Shown: in pieces, positions 34,662 through 45,234 of the stretch | Position numbering within the stretch: position 1 is the stretch's first letter | Layout: each line of letters opens with the position of its first letter | Source: Deltaproteobacteria bacterium | GTDB taxonomy: Bacteria > Desulfobacterota > Binatia > UBA9968 | Assembly (NCBI GenBank): GCA_016874755.1 | Contig: VGTH01000018.1 | Coordinates: forward strand, 1-64,000 | Direction of reading: 5' to 3' | DNA length: 64,000 bases | Translations under genes and position numbers: made by a program | The notes under the pieces: model-generated | Database searches by the model: none | What the model saw: only the letters and a program-made list of their open reading frames with translations | Told to the model about the DNA's origin: nothing

Positions 34662-35192
34662 ATGTTCCACGGCACAACCATATTAGCGATCAAACACAAC
34701 GGTAAAGTCGTCGTCGTCGGCGACGGGCAGGTAAGCCTTGGCCAGACGGTGATGAAGCGCAGCGCTCGCAAGGTGCGCAAGCTTTATCATGACAAAGTCA
34801 TTGCCGGTTTTGCCGGCGCGACGGCGGATGCGTTTACGTTGTTCGAAAAGTTCGAAGGCAAGCTCGAACAGTTCAACGGTAATCTCAAGCGCGCGGCGGT
34901 CGAATTGGCCAAAGATTGGCGCACTGACCGCATGCTGCGCCGTCTTGAGGCGCTGTTGATCATCGCGGACGTCAACGATTTGCTGGTGATCTCGGGCAGC
35001 GGCGATGTGATCGAGCCGGACGATGGCGTGATCGCCATCGGCTCCGGTGGCAACTATGCGCTGGCCGCCGCGCGGGTGCTCGTCAAACACTCTCAGCTCG
35101 ACGCCCGTGCCATCGCCGAAGAGGCGATGCGCCAGGCGGCGGACATCTGCATTTACACCAATTCGCAGCTCACCTTTGAGCAATTGCCGTAG
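34662..35192 (+). CDS. hslV: ATP-dependent protease subunit HslV
   Basis: A 176-residue proteasome-like peptidase of the HslUV (ClpQY) complex. The catalytic threonine is the first of TTI at residues 5-6 ([10 protein letters not shown]), exposed after removal of the leading residues. [25 protein letters not shown] and [15 protein letters not shown] are family marks. Four or five residues before the Thr is common in this group. It is followed by hslU after 64 bases. Confidence 0.97.
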   Translation: MFHGTTILAIKHNGKVVVVGDGQVSLGQTVMKRSARKVRKLYHDKVIAGFAGATADAFTLFEKFEGKLEQFNGNLKRAAVELAKDWRTDRMLRRLEALLIIADVNDLLVISGSGDVIEPDDGVIAIGSGGNYALAAARVLVKHSQLDARAIAEEAMRQAADICIYTNSQLTFEQLP

Positions 35193-35256
35193 GCGCGCCT
35201 ACGGTGCCGAATTGATTGCATTTCCTGGCGAACTTGCTAGGTGTTATCCTATTCTC

Positions 35257-36645
35257 ATGAACGATGTAGCAAAAATAATTCCGCTCGACGCGGGTTCTTC
35301 CCCTGCGCCGGTGATGACACCTCGGGAAATCGTTTCAGAGCTCGACCGTTACATCGTCGGACAGAAGGATGCGAAGCGGGCCGTGGCGATTGCGCTGCGC
35401 AATCGCTGGCGCCGGCAACTGGTGCCGGAGGACCTGCGCGACGAGATTGCGCCGAAAAACATCATCATGATCGGACCGACGGGCGTGGGCAAAACCGAAA
35501 TTTCCCGCCGCCTGGCCAAGCTGGCGCAGGCGCCTTTTATCAAAGTCGAAGCTTCCAAGTTTACCGAAGTGGGTTACGTCGGACGCGATGTCGAATCGAT
35601 CATTCGCGATTTGACCGATCTGGCGGTCAACATGGTGAAAGAAGAGGAGAAGAAAAAGGTCGAAATTCGCGCCCGGGAAATTGCCGAGGAACGCATCTTG
35701 GATCTTTTGCTGCCGTCCAGCTCGAGCGAGAGCGGCGATGGCGAAGCGATCGACGCGCCGCGTCTGCAGGGGACGCGGGAGAAGTTCAAAAAAATGCTGC
35801 GCGACGGCAAGCTGGACGATCGCTTCGTCGACATCGAGATGACACAGAACATGATGCCGATGATCGAAGTGATGACGCCGCAGGGCATGGAAGGCATGGA
35901 GTTCAACTTGAAAGAGATGTTCTCCAACATGCTGCCGAAGAAAACCAAAAAGAAGACCGCCAAAATTCCCGAGGCGATGGAGATTCTCACCCAGGAAGAA
36001 GCGGCCAAGCTGATCGATATGGACAAAGTGACGGCGGAGGCCGTGCGCCGGGTCGAGCAATCGGGCATCGTTTTTTTGGACGAGATCGACAAGATCGCCG
36101 GGCGGGAGTCGAGCCACGGCCCGGACGTTTCGCGCGAAGGCGTGCAGCGCGATCTCTTGCCAATCGTGGAAGGTTCCACAGTCAACACCAAGTACGGCAT
36201 GGTGAAAACCGATCATATTCTCTTCGTCGCTTCGGGCGCTTTTCACACCGCCAAGCCCTCCGATCTGATTCCTGAATTTCAGGGCCGTTTTCCGATTCGC
36301 GTCGAGCTTTCGCCGCTGGGCAAAGACGATTTCGTGCGGATATTGACCGAGCCGAAAAACGCGCTCATTCGCCAATATGCCGCGTTGCTCGAAACCGAAA
36401 AAGTTCACTTGAGTTTCGGCGATGACGCGATCGAAGAGATCGCGCGCATCGCTGCCGACGTGAACGAGCGCACGGAAAACATCGGTGCGCGCCGGCTCCA
36501 CACCATTCTTGAACGATTGCTCGACGAGGTTTCCTTTACGGCACCGGAGATGCCCGGCAAGAATGTCGCCATCGACGCCCAATACGTCAAAGACCGCCTG
36601 GCGCCGATCTTGAAAAACGAAGACCTCTCGCGCTATATCCTCTAG
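35257..36645 (+). CDS. hslU: ATP-dependent protease ATPase subunit HslU
   Basis: A 462-residue AAA+ unfoldase that feeds substrates to HslV. Walker A is GPTGVGKTE, Walker B is [12 protein letters not shown], and the pore loop GYVGRDVES is intact, as are the I-domain (about 110-240) and the C-terminal tail ending DLSRYIL, which inserts into HslV. The start ATG at 35257 gives the normal [16 protein letters not shown] spacing; longer frames to the left run into hslV. A terminator-like hairpin follows the stop. Confidence 0.97.
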   Translation: MNDVAKIIPLDAGSSPAPVMTPREIVSELDRYIVGQKDAKRAVAIALRNRWRRQLVPEDLRDEIAPKNIIMIGPTGVGKTEISRRLAKLAQAPFIKVEASKFTEVGYVGRDVESIIRDLTDLAVNMVKEEEKKKVEIRAREIAEERILDLLLPSSSSESGDGEAIDAPRLQGTREKFKKMLRDGKLDDRFVDIEMTQNMMPMIEVMTPQGMEGMEFNLKEMFSNMLPKKTKKKTAKIPEAMEILTQEEAAKLIDMDKVTAEAVRRVEQSGIVFLDEIDKIAGRESSHGPDVSREGVQRDLLPIVEGSTVNTKYGMVKTDHILFVASGAFHTAKPSDLIPEFQGRFPIRVELSPLGKDDFVRILTEPKNALIRQYAALLETEKVHLSFGDDAIEEIARIAADVNERTENIGARRLHTILERLLDEVSFTAPEMPGKNVAIDAQYVKDRLAPILKNEDLSRYIL

Positions 36646-36673
36646 TTCAACGTTCAAAGTTCCAGTTGTAAAA

Positions 36674-36703
36674 TGGAGCGCGCCGCTGGCGCGCCGTTTT
36701 GGC
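36674..36703 (+). terminator. Probable terminator after hslU
   Basis: A 7-bp GC stem gcgcgcc/ggcgcgc (36678-36684, 36688-36694) with a GCT loop, then CGTTTTGG. The T run is short. An AAAATGG on the left would pair with part of it. It separates hslVU from the arg genes only partly, if at all. Confidence 0.45.
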
Positions 36704-36724
36704 TGTTGGAGCGATTGGCAGTGC

Positions 36725-36750
36725 GAAACCTGGAACACGAAACTCGAAAC
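36725..36750. repeat. Dispersed intergenic word, family GTTTCGAG (copy 2)
   Basis: The hslU-argB gap contains ggaacacgaaactcgaaac. The same 19-base string recurs exactly at 44371-44389 upstream of dapF, and related inverted words occur at 6467-6500 and 39774-39805. Confidence 0.6.
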
Positions 36751-36761
36751 GACCGCTGACC

Positions 36762-37643
36762 ATGGAAGATTTTATCGGCAAAGCAGAAGTTCTTATGGAA
36801 GCGCTGCCGTTCATTCGGCGCTTTTATGGGAAGACATTCGTCATAAAATATGGCGGCAACGCCATGATTGACGAAGAGCTCAAAGCGAGCTTTGCCCAGG
36901 ACATCGTCTTGCTCAAGTACGTCGGCGTCAATCCGGTGGTGGTCCACGGCGGCGGCCCGCAGATCGACGAAGTGCTGGTCAAGATGGGCATCAAGAGCCA
37001 GTTTGTCCGCGGCATGCGCGTGACCGATCAGCAGACGCTCGACATTGTCGAGATGGTGTTGGTTGGCAAGCTCAATAAAGAGATTGTCATGCTCATCAAC
37101 AAACATGGCGGTATGGCGGTGGGCTTGAGCGGCAAAGACGGCAGCCTCGTAGTCGCGCGCAAAATGAACGTGACCGTCTCTGAGAACGGCGCGCCGCCCG
37201 AAATCATCGATATCGGCATGGTCGGGGAAATCATTGGCATCAATCCGCTGATCATCGAGTCGCTCGATCAGAACAAATTTATCCCCGTGATCGCACCGGT
37301 GGGAGCCGGGCGCGAGGGCGAGACCTACAATATCAACGCCGATTTGGTCGCCGGCGAAATCGCCGAAGCGCTGCATGCCGAGAAGCTAATACTCATGACG
37401 GATGTTGCCGGTGTCAAAGACAAGAAGGGCGAGCTCTTGAGCACGCTCAAAGTCAATCAAGCGAAAAAGATGATCGAGGACGGTGTTATCGCCTCGGGCA
37501 TGATCCCCAAAGTCGAATGCTGCATGGAAGCGCTCAAGGGCGGCGTCGAGAAGACTCACATCATCGATGGCCGCGTAAAGCACGCCGTGCTGCTCGAAGC
37601 CTTTACCAAGCAGGGAGTCGGGACGGAAGTGGTGCGGAAATGA
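36762..37643 (+). CDS. argB: Acetylglutamate kinase
   Basis: A 293-residue amino-acid-kinase-fold enzyme that phosphorylates N-acetylglutamate, the second step of arginine synthesis. [10 protein letters not shown] carries the phosphate lysine and [11 protein letters not shown] the substrate loop. The N-terminal extension ([21 protein letters not shown]) is of the helix type found in arginine-sensitive hexameric enzymes, so feedback inhibition is likely. I start at the ATG 36762. The stop overlaps the argD start (ATGA), opening a tight argBDF run. Confidence 0.96.
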   Translation: MEDFIGKAEVLMEALPFIRRFYGKTFVIKYGGNAMIDEELKASFAQDIVLLKYVGVNPVVVHGGGPQIDEVLVKMGIKSQFVRGMRVTDQQTLDIVEMVLVGKLNKEIVMLINKHGGMAVGLSGKDGSLVVARKMNVTVSENGAPPEIIDIGMVGEIIGINPLIIESLDQNKFIPVIAPVGAGREGETYNINADLVAGEIAEALHAEKLILMTDVAGVKDKKGELLSTLKVNQAKKMIEDGVIASGMIPKVECCMEALKGGVEKTHIIDGRVKHAVLLEAFTKQGVGTEVVRK

Positions 37644-38833
37644 TGAAGAACCGCGATGTCGCCAAGCTCACCGATCAATATGTCGCGCAAACCTACGGAC
37701 GTTATCCGATCGCGCTCGTGCGCGGCAAAGGCGCGCGCGTCTGGGACGCCGACGGCAAAGAGTACATCGACTTTCTCGCCGGTATCGCGGTCAATAGCCT
37801 CGGCCATTGCCACCCGGCGGTGGTGCGGGCGATCCAGCAGCAAGCCAAGACGCTGATTCACGTTTCTAATCTCTACCATATTCCACCGCAGTCCGAGCTG
37901 GCGCGTGAGCTGTGCCGCCACTCGTTTGCCGACCGCGTGTTCTTTTGCAATAGCGGCGCCGAAGCCAACGAAGCGGCCATCAAGCTGGCGCGCCGCTACG
38001 GCGGCGAGCACCTGGGCGGCAAACATGAAATCCTAACGGCGCAGAATTCTTTTCATGGGCGCACGCTGGCGACGCTGACGGCCACCGGTCAAGAGAAAGT
38101 TCGCGCCGGCTACGATCCGCTGCCGGCGGGCTTCCGGCAGATCCCCTACAACGATCTGGCCGCCGCCGAGGACGCCATCGATGCAAACAAGACCGTCGGT
38201 ATCATGATCGAGCCGATCCAAGGCGAAGGCGGCGTTCATGTGCCGGACGACGCCTACATGAAAGGGCTGCGTGATCTGTGCGATCGGCGCGCCATCTTGC
38301 TGATTTTCGACGAAGTGCAGACCGGCATGGGGCGCACCGGCAAGCTCTTTGGCTACGAGCATTTCGGCGTTGCTCCCGACATCATGACCCTGGCCAAAGC
38401 GTTGGCGGGCGGTGTGCCGATGGGAGCGATGCTGGCGCGCGAGAAAGTCGCCAAGAGTTTCGGTCCCGGCAGCCACGCCTCGACCTTTGGTGGCAACCCA
38501 TTGGCTTGCAGCGCCGCGTTGGCAGTGATGCGGACGTTGATAACCGGCGGTGTGCTCAGAAGCAGCATCAAGACCGGTAAGTATTTCGCTCACGCTCTGG
38601 AAAAATTCAAAGACAAGTTCCCATTTGTACGCGGCGTGCGCGGCAAGGGGCTGATTCTTGGCTTGGAGCTCGACATCGAAGGGGCGAAAATTGTCGACGA
38701 ATGCATGAAAGAGGGGCTATTGCTCAACTGCACGGCGTACAAGATCTTGCGCTTCGTGCCACCGTTGACGATTACCAACAAAGAAATCGATCGCGGGTTG
38801 GCAATTCTAGAAAGAGTGCTGGCGCGTATTTAA
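37640..38833 (+). CDS. argD: Acetylornithine aminotransferase
   Basis: A 397-residue class III PLP aminotransferase converting N-acetylglutamate semialdehyde to N-acetylornithine. [20 protein letters not shown] binds the PLP phosphate, [15 protein letters not shown] carries the ring Asp, and the Schiff-base lysine is in [13 protein letters not shown]. It may also act as succinyl-DAP aminotransferase in lysine synthesis, as in E. coli, which would fit the lysine genes downstream. Starts with ATG overlapping the argB stop by four bases. Confidence 0.95.
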   Translation: MMKNRDVAKLTDQYVAQTYGRYPIALVRGKGARVWDADGKEYIDFLAGIAVNSLGHCHPAVVRAIQQQAKTLIHVSNLYHIPPQSELARELCRHSFADRVFFCNSGAEANEAAIKLARRYGGEHLGGKHEILTAQNSFHGRTLATLTATGQEKVRAGYDPLPAGFRQIPYNDLAAAEDAIDANKTVGIMIEPIQGEGGVHVPDDAYMKGLRDLCDRRAILLIFDEVQTGMGRTGKLFGYEHFGVAPDIMTLAKALAGGVPMGAMLAREKVAKSFGPGSHASTFGGNPLACSAALAVMRTLITGGVLRSSIKTGKYFAHALEKFKDKFPFVRGVRGKGLILGLELDIEGAKIVDECMKEGLLLNCTAYKILRFVPPLTITNKEIDRGLAILERVLARI

Positions 38834-38853
38834 CCGTCGCGCAGCGAGATTTC

Positions 38854-39768
38854 ATGGCAAAAAAAGATTTGCTCAACTACCACCGGCTGAGCCGCGCCGA
38901 CATCGAGGCGATTTTTCGGCTGGCCGCGGACCTGAAGCACCAGCTCAAAAGCGGCATTGCGCACCCGCTGCTGGCGCATCGCTGCTTGGCGATGATTTTT
39001 GAAAAACCCAGTTTGCGCACGCGGGTGACATTCGAAGCGGGCATGGTCCAGTTGGGCGGCCACGCGGTGTTTCTGGGGCCCAATGAGGTTCAGCTTGGCG
39101 TGCGCGAAACCCCGGCGGATTGCGCGCGCAGCTTGAGCCGCTGGGTCGATATCATCACGGTGCGAACCTTTTCTCAGGAGACGCTGGTCGAGATGGCCAA
39201 CTACGCCACCGTGCCGGTGATCAACGCGTTGTCCGATGAGTCGCACCCCTGCCAGGTGCTGGCCGACTGCATGACGTTGATCGAGCACAAAGGTAGTCTG
39301 GACGGATTGAAAGTAGCGTTTATCGGCGACGGCAACAACATCGTCCATTCATGGATCGATGCCTGTGAAAAACTGCCGATCTCCTTTGCGCTGGCCTGCC
39401 CGAAGGGGTACGAGCCGTCGGTCAAGATCGTCGAAGAGGCGCGCGCCCACGGCGCCAAGGTTCTGATCACCCAGTCGATCGAAGAGGCGCTGGCGGGCGC
39501 CGACGTCGTTTACACCGACGTGTGGGCGAGCATGGGCCAAGAGCGCGAGGCGATCGAGCGCGCGCTGGCGTTTCGCGATTATCAAGTCAACGCCAAGACG
39601 GTGGCCATGGCCAAGAAAGACGCGGTGGTGATGCACTGCTTGCCGGCCCACCGCGGCCAAGAAATCACCCACGAAGTTTTGGAGGGGCCGCAGTCGATCG
39701 CCTTCGATCAAGCGGAAAATCGCTTGCATGTGCAGAAGGCGATCATGGTTTGGTTGCTGCAGGGGTGA
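38854..39768 (+). CDS. argF: Ornithine carbamoyltransferase
   Basis: A 304-residue enzyme forming citrulline from ornithine and carbamoyl phosphate. The carbamoyl-phosphate site is FEKPSLRTRVTFE, with DESHPCQVLADCMTL next, and the ornithine site ends with HCLPAHRGQEIT. Length and motifs are those of the anabolic trimeric form. The ATG at 38854 lies 20 bases after the argD stop. A longer open frame to the left overlaps argD and is rejected. Confidence 0.97.
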   Translation: MAKKDLLNYHRLSRADIEAIFRLAADLKHQLKSGIAHPLLAHRCLAMIFEKPSLRTRVTFEAGMVQLGGHAVFLGPNEVQLGVRETPADCARSLSRWVDIITVRTFSQETLVEMANYATVPVINALSDESHPCQVLADCMTLIEHKGSLDGLKVAFIGDGNNIVHSWIDACEKLPISFALACPKGYEPSVKIVEEARAHGAKVLITQSIEEALAGADVVYTDVWASMGQEREAIERALAFRDYQVNAKTVAMAKKDAVVMHCLPAHRGQEITHEVLEGPQSIAFDQAENRLHVQKAIMVWLLQG

Positions 39769-39773
39769 GATTG

Positions 39774-39805
39774 GTTTCGGGTTGCGAGTTTCGAGTTCCG
39801 GGTTG
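39774..39805. repeat. Dispersed intergenic word, family GTTTCGAG (copy 3)
   Basis: gtttcgggttgcgagtttcgagttccgg lies between argF and argG, the inverse sense of the copies at 36725 and 44362. Confidence 0.5.
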
Positions 39806-39884
39806 GATCGGCTTAAACTTCGTTCCGACACCATTAACCGCACGGCTCTGATTCTTAGAATAATTGAGGGAATAAGTAGACAGC

Positions 39885-41093
39885 ATGAACGTCAAGAAAG
39901 TGGTGCTCGCCTACTCGGGTGGGTTGGATACTTCGGTGATTTTGCGTTGGTTGATCGAGGAGTACGGCTGCGAGGTCGTCGCCTTTTGCGCCGACCTGGG
40001 CCAGGGCGAAGATCTGCGCGCGGTGCGCGAAAAAGCATTCAAGACCGGCGCCAGCAAAGTGGTCATTGGCGATTTGCGCGAGGAGTTTGTCAAAGATTAC
40101 GTCTTTCCGATGCTGCGCGCTAACGCAGTGTATGAAGGATCGTATCTGTTGGGAACTTCGATTGCCCGGCCGTTGATCGCCAAGGGGCAGATTGACGTCG
40201 CGCAAAAAGAAAAAGCCGATGCGGTGTCGCACGGCGCCACCGGCAAGGGCAACGATCAAGTGCGCTTCGAGCTGACCTATTACGCGCTGAAGCCAGGCAT
40301 CAAAGTCATTGCGCCTTGGCGGTTATGGACTCTGAACGCGCGCTCGACGCTGATCGACTACGCCAAGAAACACAACATTCCGGTGCCGGTGACCAAAGCC
40401 AAGCCCTACAGCACCGACCGCAACCTGTTTCACATTAGCTACGAAGGCGGCATTCTCGAAGACCCGTGGTCGGAGCCGCCGGCGGACATGTTCGTCTGGT
40501 GTCAATCGGTCGAGAAAGCGCCCAACCGTCCGGAGTATGTCGAGATCGATTATCTGCGCGGCAACCCCGTCGCCGTCAACGGCCGCAAACTCTCGCCGGC
40601 GAATTTGCTGGCGCGCTTGAACGACATTGGCGCCAAGCATGGCGTCGGCCGTGTGGATCTCGTGGAGAACCGCTACGTTGGCATGAAATCGCGCGGCGTC
40701 TACGAAACTCCCGGCGGGACGATCCTGCACACCGCGCACCGAGCGCTCGAGTCGATCACCCTGGACCGCGAAGTGTTGCGGCTGCGCGACTCGCTGATCC
40801 CGCGCTACGCCGAAATGATTTACTACGGCTACTGGTTTGCGCCGGAGCGCGAAGTGCTGCAGCGCGCCATCGATGCGGCGCAAGCCAACGTCACCGGGCG
40901 CGTGCGGCTAAAGCTTTACAAAGGCAACGTGATGGTTGCCGGAAGAAAGTCGGAGTACTCGCTCTACGATCCCGATATCGCGACCTTCGAGGCCGATCAG
41001 GTCTACCGGCAGGCGGATGCGGATGGTTTCATTCGCTTGAATGCGCTGCGGCTGCGATTGCAAAAAATCGCGAAAAGTCGAAGTAAAAAGTAA
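39885..41093 (+). CDS. argG: Argininosuccinate synthase
   Basis: A 402-residue ATP-dependent ligase joining citrulline and aspartate. The PP-loop is [13 protein letters not shown] near the N-terminus, followed by the citrulline site [13 protein letters not shown] and [16 protein letters not shown]. Full family length. It follows argF after 116 bases that include a repeat word and may carry its own promoter. argH is next. Confidence 0.97.
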   Translation: MNVKKVVLAYSGGLDTSVILRWLIEEYGCEVVAFCADLGQGEDLRAVREKAFKTGASKVVIGDLREEFVKDYVFPMLRANAVYEGSYLLGTSIARPLIAKGQIDVAQKEKADAVSHGATGKGNDQVRFELTYYALKPGIKVIAPWRLWTLNARSTLIDYAKKHNIPVPVTKAKPYSTDRNLFHISYEGGILEDPWSEPPADMFVWCQSVEKAPNRPEYVEIDYLRGNPVAVNGRKLSPANLLARLNDIGAKHGVGRVDLVENRYVGMKSRGVYETPGGTILHTAHRALESITLDREVLRLRDSLIPRYAEMIYYGYWFAPEREVLQRAIDAAQANVTGRVRLKLYKGNVMVAGRKSEYSLYDPDIATFEADQVYRQADADGFIRLNALRLRLQKIAKSRSKK

Positions 41094-41140
41094 AAATTCA
41101 AGATTAAAAACCCTGAGAACGCGCATCCCACCCCCACCCC

Positions 41141-42580
41141 TTGGCAGATGCCTCCGTGAAATCCAAAATCCAAAATCCAAAATCTAAAATAGGCGGGGTC
41201 CGCCGTGCGGCGCGGCCCAAAAAGCTTTGGGGCGGCCGCTTTACGGCTGCGACTAGCGATGCGGTCGAGGCGTTTACCGCCTCGGTCGATATCGACTCGC
41301 GGCTCTATCGCCATGATATCGAGGGCAGCATCGCCCATGCGAAGATGTTGGCCAAGCAGCGCATTATCAAATCCAGCGAAGCGGCGCAGATTGTCCGCGG
41401 CTTAAAAGCCGTGCAGCAGGAAATCGAGTCGGGCCGCTTCAAGTTCTCGCAGGCCGACGAAGATGTGCACATGAACATCGAGCGCCGGCTCACCGAAAAA
41501 ATCGGCGCCGCCGGCGGCAAGCTGCATACGGCGCGCAGCCGCAACGATCAGGTGGCGCTCGATATGCGGCTCTTCCTGCGGGAAGAGTTGGCGCAGATCG
41601 GTGCAAGCTTGGGCCGGCTGTGCCAGGCGTTTGCCGGCGCTGCTAAGCGCAATATCGATGTCATCATGCCGGGCTATACCCATTTGCAGCGGGCGCAGCC
41701 GGTGTTGTTCGCCCATCACTTGCTGGCCTATCACGACATGTTCGCGCGCGATCGCGCGCGCTTTGCAGATTGCCGCGAGCGCACGAATGTATTGCCGCTC
41801 GGCGCCGGCGCGCTGGCGGGCACGACCCACCCCATCGACCGCAACTACGTGGCGCAGCTGCTGAGTTTCCCGCGTGTGGCGCCCAATAGCATCGACGCGG
41901 TCAGCGATCGCGATTTTATTTTAGAGTTTCTCGCCGCCAGCTCGATTCTCTTCGTCCACCTGAGCCGGCTTTCCGAAGAGCTGATTCTCTGGTCGAGTCA
42001 GGAGTTTTCGTTTGTCGAGCTGCCCGATCGCTACTGCACCGGCAGCTCGATGATGCCGCAGAAAAAAAATCCCGATGTGCCGGAGTTGATTCGCGGCAAA
42101 ACTGGCCGGGTCTTCGGCCATCTCAACGCGCTCTTGACGATCATGAAGGGCTTGCCGCTGGCGTATAACCGAGATCTACAAGAGGACAAGCTGCCGCTGT
42201 TCGACACCGTCGACACGGTGAAAACCTGTTTGCAGCTGATGGCGGAGATCGTCGGCGGCATGAAAGTGCGGCGCGGCAACATGCTGGCAGCAGTGCGCGA
42301 CGGCTTCATGAATGCCACGGATTTGGCCGACTACCTGGTGCCGCGCGGTGTGCCGTTTCGCGAGGCCCACGCAGTGGCCGGCCGCGTGGTGCAGCACTGC
42401 ATTGCGCAGCGGCGGCGCATCGAGGAGCTGCCGCTCTCGGAACTCCAAGCATTTTCTGCTAAGTTCGCCAAAGACGTTTACGGTTATCTCTCGGCGGAAG
42501 CGATGGTGCAGCGGCGCCGTTCGCTGGGGGGCACGGCGCGCGCCAATGTATTGCGTCGCCTGAAGGAGTTGGGGGCGTAG
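41141..42580 (+). CDS. argH: Argininosuccinate lyase
   Basis: A fumarase/aspartase-fold enzyme splitting argininosuccinate to arginine and fumarate. The signature [20 protein letters not shown] holds the catalytic serine loop; [16 protein letters not shown] and the HTLQ-type [12 protein letters not shown] segments are present. The start is unsure: the frame opens with TTG at 41141 or GTG at 41156, both inside an aatccaaaatcc repeat, and the conserved part begins only at KLWGGRF (about 41222). The first 27 codons are therefore probably repeat DNA read through, or not translated. Confidence 0.93.
   Translation: MADASVKSKIQNPKSKIGGVRRAARPKKLWGGRFTAATSDAVEAFTASVDIDSRLYRHDIEGSIAHAKMLAKQRIIKSSEAAQIVRGLKAVQQEIESGRFKFSQADEDVHMNIERRLTEKIGAAGGKLHTARSRNDQVALDMRLFLREELAQIGASLGRLCQAFAGAAKRNIDVIMPGYTHLQRAQPVLFAHHLLAYHDMFARDRARFADCRERTNVLPLGAGALAGTTHPIDRNYVAQLLSFPRVAPNSIDAVSDRDFILEFLAASSILFVHLSRLSEELILWSSQEFSFVELPDRYCTGSSMMPQKKNPDVPELIRGKTGRVFGHLNALLTIMKGLPLAYNRDLQEDKLPLFDTVDTVKTCLQLMAEIVGGMKVRRGNMLAAVRDGFMNATDLADYLVPRGVPFREAHAVAGRVVQHCIAQRRRIEELPLSELQAFSAKFAKDVYGYLSAEAMVQRRRSLGGTARANVLRRLKELGA
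41155..41195. repeat. AT-rich word array (AATCCAAA)
   Basis: Three tandem copies of aaatccaa plus a variant aatctaaa just before the conserved start of argH. The upstream bases 41080-41110 hold related aagtaaaaa words. This low-complexity DNA blurs the argH start. Confidence 0.55.
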
Positions 42581-43018
42581 ATGAGAATATTTGTGTGGGC
42601 CCTTGCATTAGCGTTGTTCGCCGGCGGCTGCGGTAAAAAAGCCGATCCGCGCGCACCTGAGCTGGCGGCACCGGAGCGCATCACCAATTTGCGCGCTCAA
42701 AGCGCTGCGGACGGCATAAGTCTTTCATGGAATCGGCCTTCGCAATATGTCGACGGCCGTGAGCTCAAAGATCTGGCGAGCTTTGTGATTTTCCGCAAGG
42801 ATCTCCCCCAGAACTGCCTGGACTGCCCGGTGCCCTATCGGCAGTTGACCACCGTATCCGTCGAAGATCGCGACAAGTTCGCCAAACAGCGGCAGTACCG
42901 TTTTGTCGACGCCAATGTGCAGCCTAAGTCGGTCTACCGTTATCGTGTCACGTCGCAGCTAACCGACGGCACGCTGGGCGAGCCGTCCAACGAAATTGAA
43001 ATAGTCCGAGGTCCTTAA
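42581..43018 (+). CDS. Lipoprotein with fibronectin type III-like domain
   Basis: A 145-residue lipoprotein: leader MRIFVWALALALFAGGC with the lipobox AGGC at Cys17, then CGKKADPRAPELAAPERITN and a single Fn3-like domain (ISLSWNRPSQ ... YRYRVTSQLTDGTLGEPSNE). It starts at the base after the argH stop and overlaps the lysA start by one base, so it is firmly inside the operon. The short CGKKADPRAP head resembles the CG.KGPLY.P head of LptM-type lipoproteins that sit before lysA in other Proteobacteria; an equivalent role in outer-membrane assembly is speculation. Confidence 0.8.
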   Translation: MRIFVWALALALFAGGCGKKADPRAPELAAPERITNLRAQSAADGISLSWNRPSQYVDGRELKDLASFVIFRKDLPQNCLDCPVPYRQLTTVSVEDRDKFAKQRQYRFVDANVQPKSVYRYRVTSQLTDGTLGEPSNEIEIVRGP

Positions 43019-44289
43019 TGAACCATTTCGAATATCGCAACGGCGAAATGTTCGCGGAAGAGGTTCCGCTTAAACGCATCGCCAAAGAGGTCGGCACGCC
43101 GGCTTATGTCTACAGCCTGGCCACGCTCAAGCGCCATTACAACGTCTTTGACCAAGCGTTTGCCAAGGTGCCGCATATCGTCTGTTTTTCCATCAAAGCG
43201 AATTCCAATCTCGCTTTGCTGCGCGCCTTCGCCAAGCAGGGTAGCGGCTTTGACATCGTTTCGGGCGGCGAGCTGTTTCGCGCTTTGAAAGTAGGCGCCG
43301 ATCCCAAGAAGATCGTCTTCTCGGGCGTCGCCAAGAAAAAAGATGAAATTGAGTACGCCCTCAATAGCAGCATTCTGATGTTCAACGTCGAGTCCGAGCA
43401 TGAGCTTGCAGCGTTGAACGAGATTGCCGCCGGCATTGGCAAGAAGGCGCCGATCAGTTTGCGCGTCAACCCCGACGTCGATCCGCAGACCCATCCGTAT
43501 ATTTCCACCGGCATGAAGAAGGCCAAGTTCGGCGTCGATATCAAAAAATCCATCGACACCTACAAGAAAGCGGTGGCGATGAAAAATATCGACGTCGTCG
43601 GCGTCGACTGCCACATCGGCTCGCAGTTGACTTCGGTGACGCCCTTCGTCGATGCGCTGGCCAAAGTCCGCGAATATCTCGACCGTGTCTTAGTCGGTGA
43701 GATGAAAAAAGAAGGGGCGCAGATCAAATATCTCGACCTGGGCGGCGGCTTGGGCATCAACTATAACGATGAGAAACCACCGCTGCCGGACGAATACGCC
43801 AGCGCGATTATCAAAGGCCTGGACGGGTTGGATGTGACTCTGGTGCTGGAGCCGGGCCGCGTAATCGTCGGCAATGCCGGCGTGCTCTTGACGGAAGTGC
43901 AGTACATCAAAGAGACGGATACGAAAAAGTTTGTCATCATCGACGCCGGCATGAACGATCTGATTCGTCCGGCGCTGTACGGCTCATTCATGGCGATCAA
44001 GCCGGTGGCCGAGTCGAGGGCGGAGAGAATCACCGCCGACGTCGTCGGACCTATCTGTGAGACCGGTGACTTCTTCGCCCACGACCGCGAGATCGCCCGG
44101 CCGCAGCGCGGCGATCTGCTTTCGGTGATGAGCGCCGGCGCCTACGGTTTTACCATGGCGTCGAATTATAATTCGCATCCCAAGCCGCCCGAAGTGTTGG
44201 TCGACGGCGACAAGTATTACGTGGTGCGCAAGCGCGAGACTTTCGATGACTTGATCAATGGCGAGGTGATACCGGCAACGCTGCAGTAA
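43018..44289 (+). CDS. lysA: Diaminopimelate decarboxylase
   Basis: A 423-residue fold-III PLP enzyme that makes L-lysine from meso-diaminopimelate. The PLP lysine is Lys60 in VCFSIKANSNLALL; HIGSQLTSVTPF, LDLGGGLGINY and EPGRVIVGNAG bind the cofactor, and GPICETGDFFAHDR carries the catalytic cysteine from the partner subunit. The start ATG shares its first base with the preceding lipoprotein stop. Next come dapF, dapA and dapB, so this is the lysine end of a long arg-lys cluster. Confidence 0.97.
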   Translation: MNHFEYRNGEMFAEEVPLKRIAKEVGTPAYVYSLATLKRHYNVFDQAFAKVPHIVCFSIKANSNLALLRAFAKQGSGFDIVSGGELFRALKVGADPKKIVFSGVAKKKDEIEYALNSSILMFNVESEHELAALNEIAAGIGKKAPISLRVNPDVDPQTHPYISTGMKKAKFGVDIKKSIDTYKKAVAMKNIDVVGVDCHIGSQLTSVTPFVDALAKVREYLDRVLVGEMKKEGAQIKYLDLGGGLGINYNDEKPPLPDEYASAIIKGLDGLDVTLVLEPGRVIVGNAGVLLTEVQYIKETDTKKFVIIDAGMNDLIRPALYGSFMAIKPVAESRAERITADVVGPICETGDFFAHDREIARPQRGDLLSVMSAGAYGFTMASNYNSHPKPPEVLVDGDKYYVVRKRETFDDLINGEVIPATLQ

Positions 44290-44361
44290 CAAACCTTTAG
44301 CGTTTGAGAAGTCGGTTCGCTGTTTCAACACGAATCAGAGGCTATCAACTGAGCGAAAACC

Positions 44362-44391
44362 CGTAACTCGGAACACGAAACTCGAAACTGG
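44362..44391. repeat. Dispersed intergenic word, family GTTTCGAG (copy 4)
   Basis: cgtaactcggaacacgaaac then tcgaaactgg between lysA and dapF; it holds the same 19-base string as the copy at 36732-36750. Confidence 0.6.
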
Positions 44392-44404
44392 ACCGAAGGT
44401 CCCC

Positions 44405-45226
44405 ATGGAAATCCTCTTCACAAAAATGCATGGCGCAGGCAATGATTTTGTTTTCCTCGATTGCCTGAAGCAGGACTATGGCTCGCTCGAAGCCGTTGCA
44501 AAGAAACTTTGCGACCGCCGCTTCGGCATCGGTGCAGATCAGCTTTTGACGGTGCACGCGTCCAAGGTCGCCGACTTCAAGATGGAGATCTACAACGCCG
44601 ACGGCAGCCAGGTGGAGATGTGCGGCAACGGTATTCGCTGCTTTGCCAAGTACGTCTACGATCATGGCATTACCAAAAAGCGCGAGCTCGAGGTTGAAAC
44701 CTTGGCGGGCATCATTCGCCCGCGCATCGTTGGTGAGCTTGTCGAAGTCGACATGGGCGAGCCAATTCTCGATGGCCGCAAAATTCCGGCGGATGCCGAC
44801 GGCCAGATTGTCAACCGTCCGCTGACTGTTGACGGCAAGACCTACACGGTCACCTGCGTGTCCATGGGCAACCCGCACTGTGTGCTTTATCTCGACGACA
44901 TCGATTCCCTCGATCTGGAAAAAATCGGGCCGCGCTTCGAGCACCATGCTTTCTTTCCCAAAAGGGTGAATACCGAGTTCATCAAAGTCTTGAAGCGTGA
45001 CGAAGTGAACATGCGCGTCTGGGAGCGCGGTGCAGGGGAAACCTGGGCATGCGGTACCGGCGCTTCGGCCGTGGCGGTGGCGGGAGTCTTAGCTGGCAAG
45101 ACCGATCGTCAGCTGACGCTGCATCTCAAGGGCGGCGATCTTTCCATTGAGTGGCGCGAGAGCAATAATCGGGTTTATATGACGGGAGGCGCGGAAGAGG
45201 TTTTTCACGGGAGCGTGAAGGTTTAG
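44405..45226 (+). CDS. dapF: Diaminopimelate epimerase
   Basis: A 273-residue cofactor-free racemase interconverting LL- and meso-diaminopimelate. The two catalytic cysteines are Cys73 (VEMCGNGIRCF) and Cys216 (TWACGTGASAV). The N-terminal MHGAGNDFVFLDC is diagnostic. Its product is needed both for lysine and for peptidoglycan. It begins four bases after a repeat-rich gap and ends 8 bases before dapA, so the dap genes are coupled. Confidence 0.97.
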   Translation: MEILFTKMHGAGNDFVFLDCLKQDYGSLEAVAKKLCDRRFGIGADQLLTVHASKVADFKMEIYNADGSQVEMCGNGIRCFAKYVYDHGITKKRELEVETLAGIIRPRIVGELVEVDMGEPILDGRKIPADADGQIVNRPLTVDGKTYTVTCVSMGNPHCVLYLDDIDSLDLEKIGPRFEHHAFFPKRVNTEFIKVLKRDEVNMRVWERGAGETWACGTGASAVAVAGVLAGKTDRQLTLHLKGGDLSIEWRESNNRVYMTGGAEEVFHGSVKV

Positions 45227-45234
45227 GAGTCGTT

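Noticed and set aside
35335-36738. A 467-codon open frame opposite hslU
   Set aside because: Low-complexity antisense translation with no domain pattern; hslU is certain.
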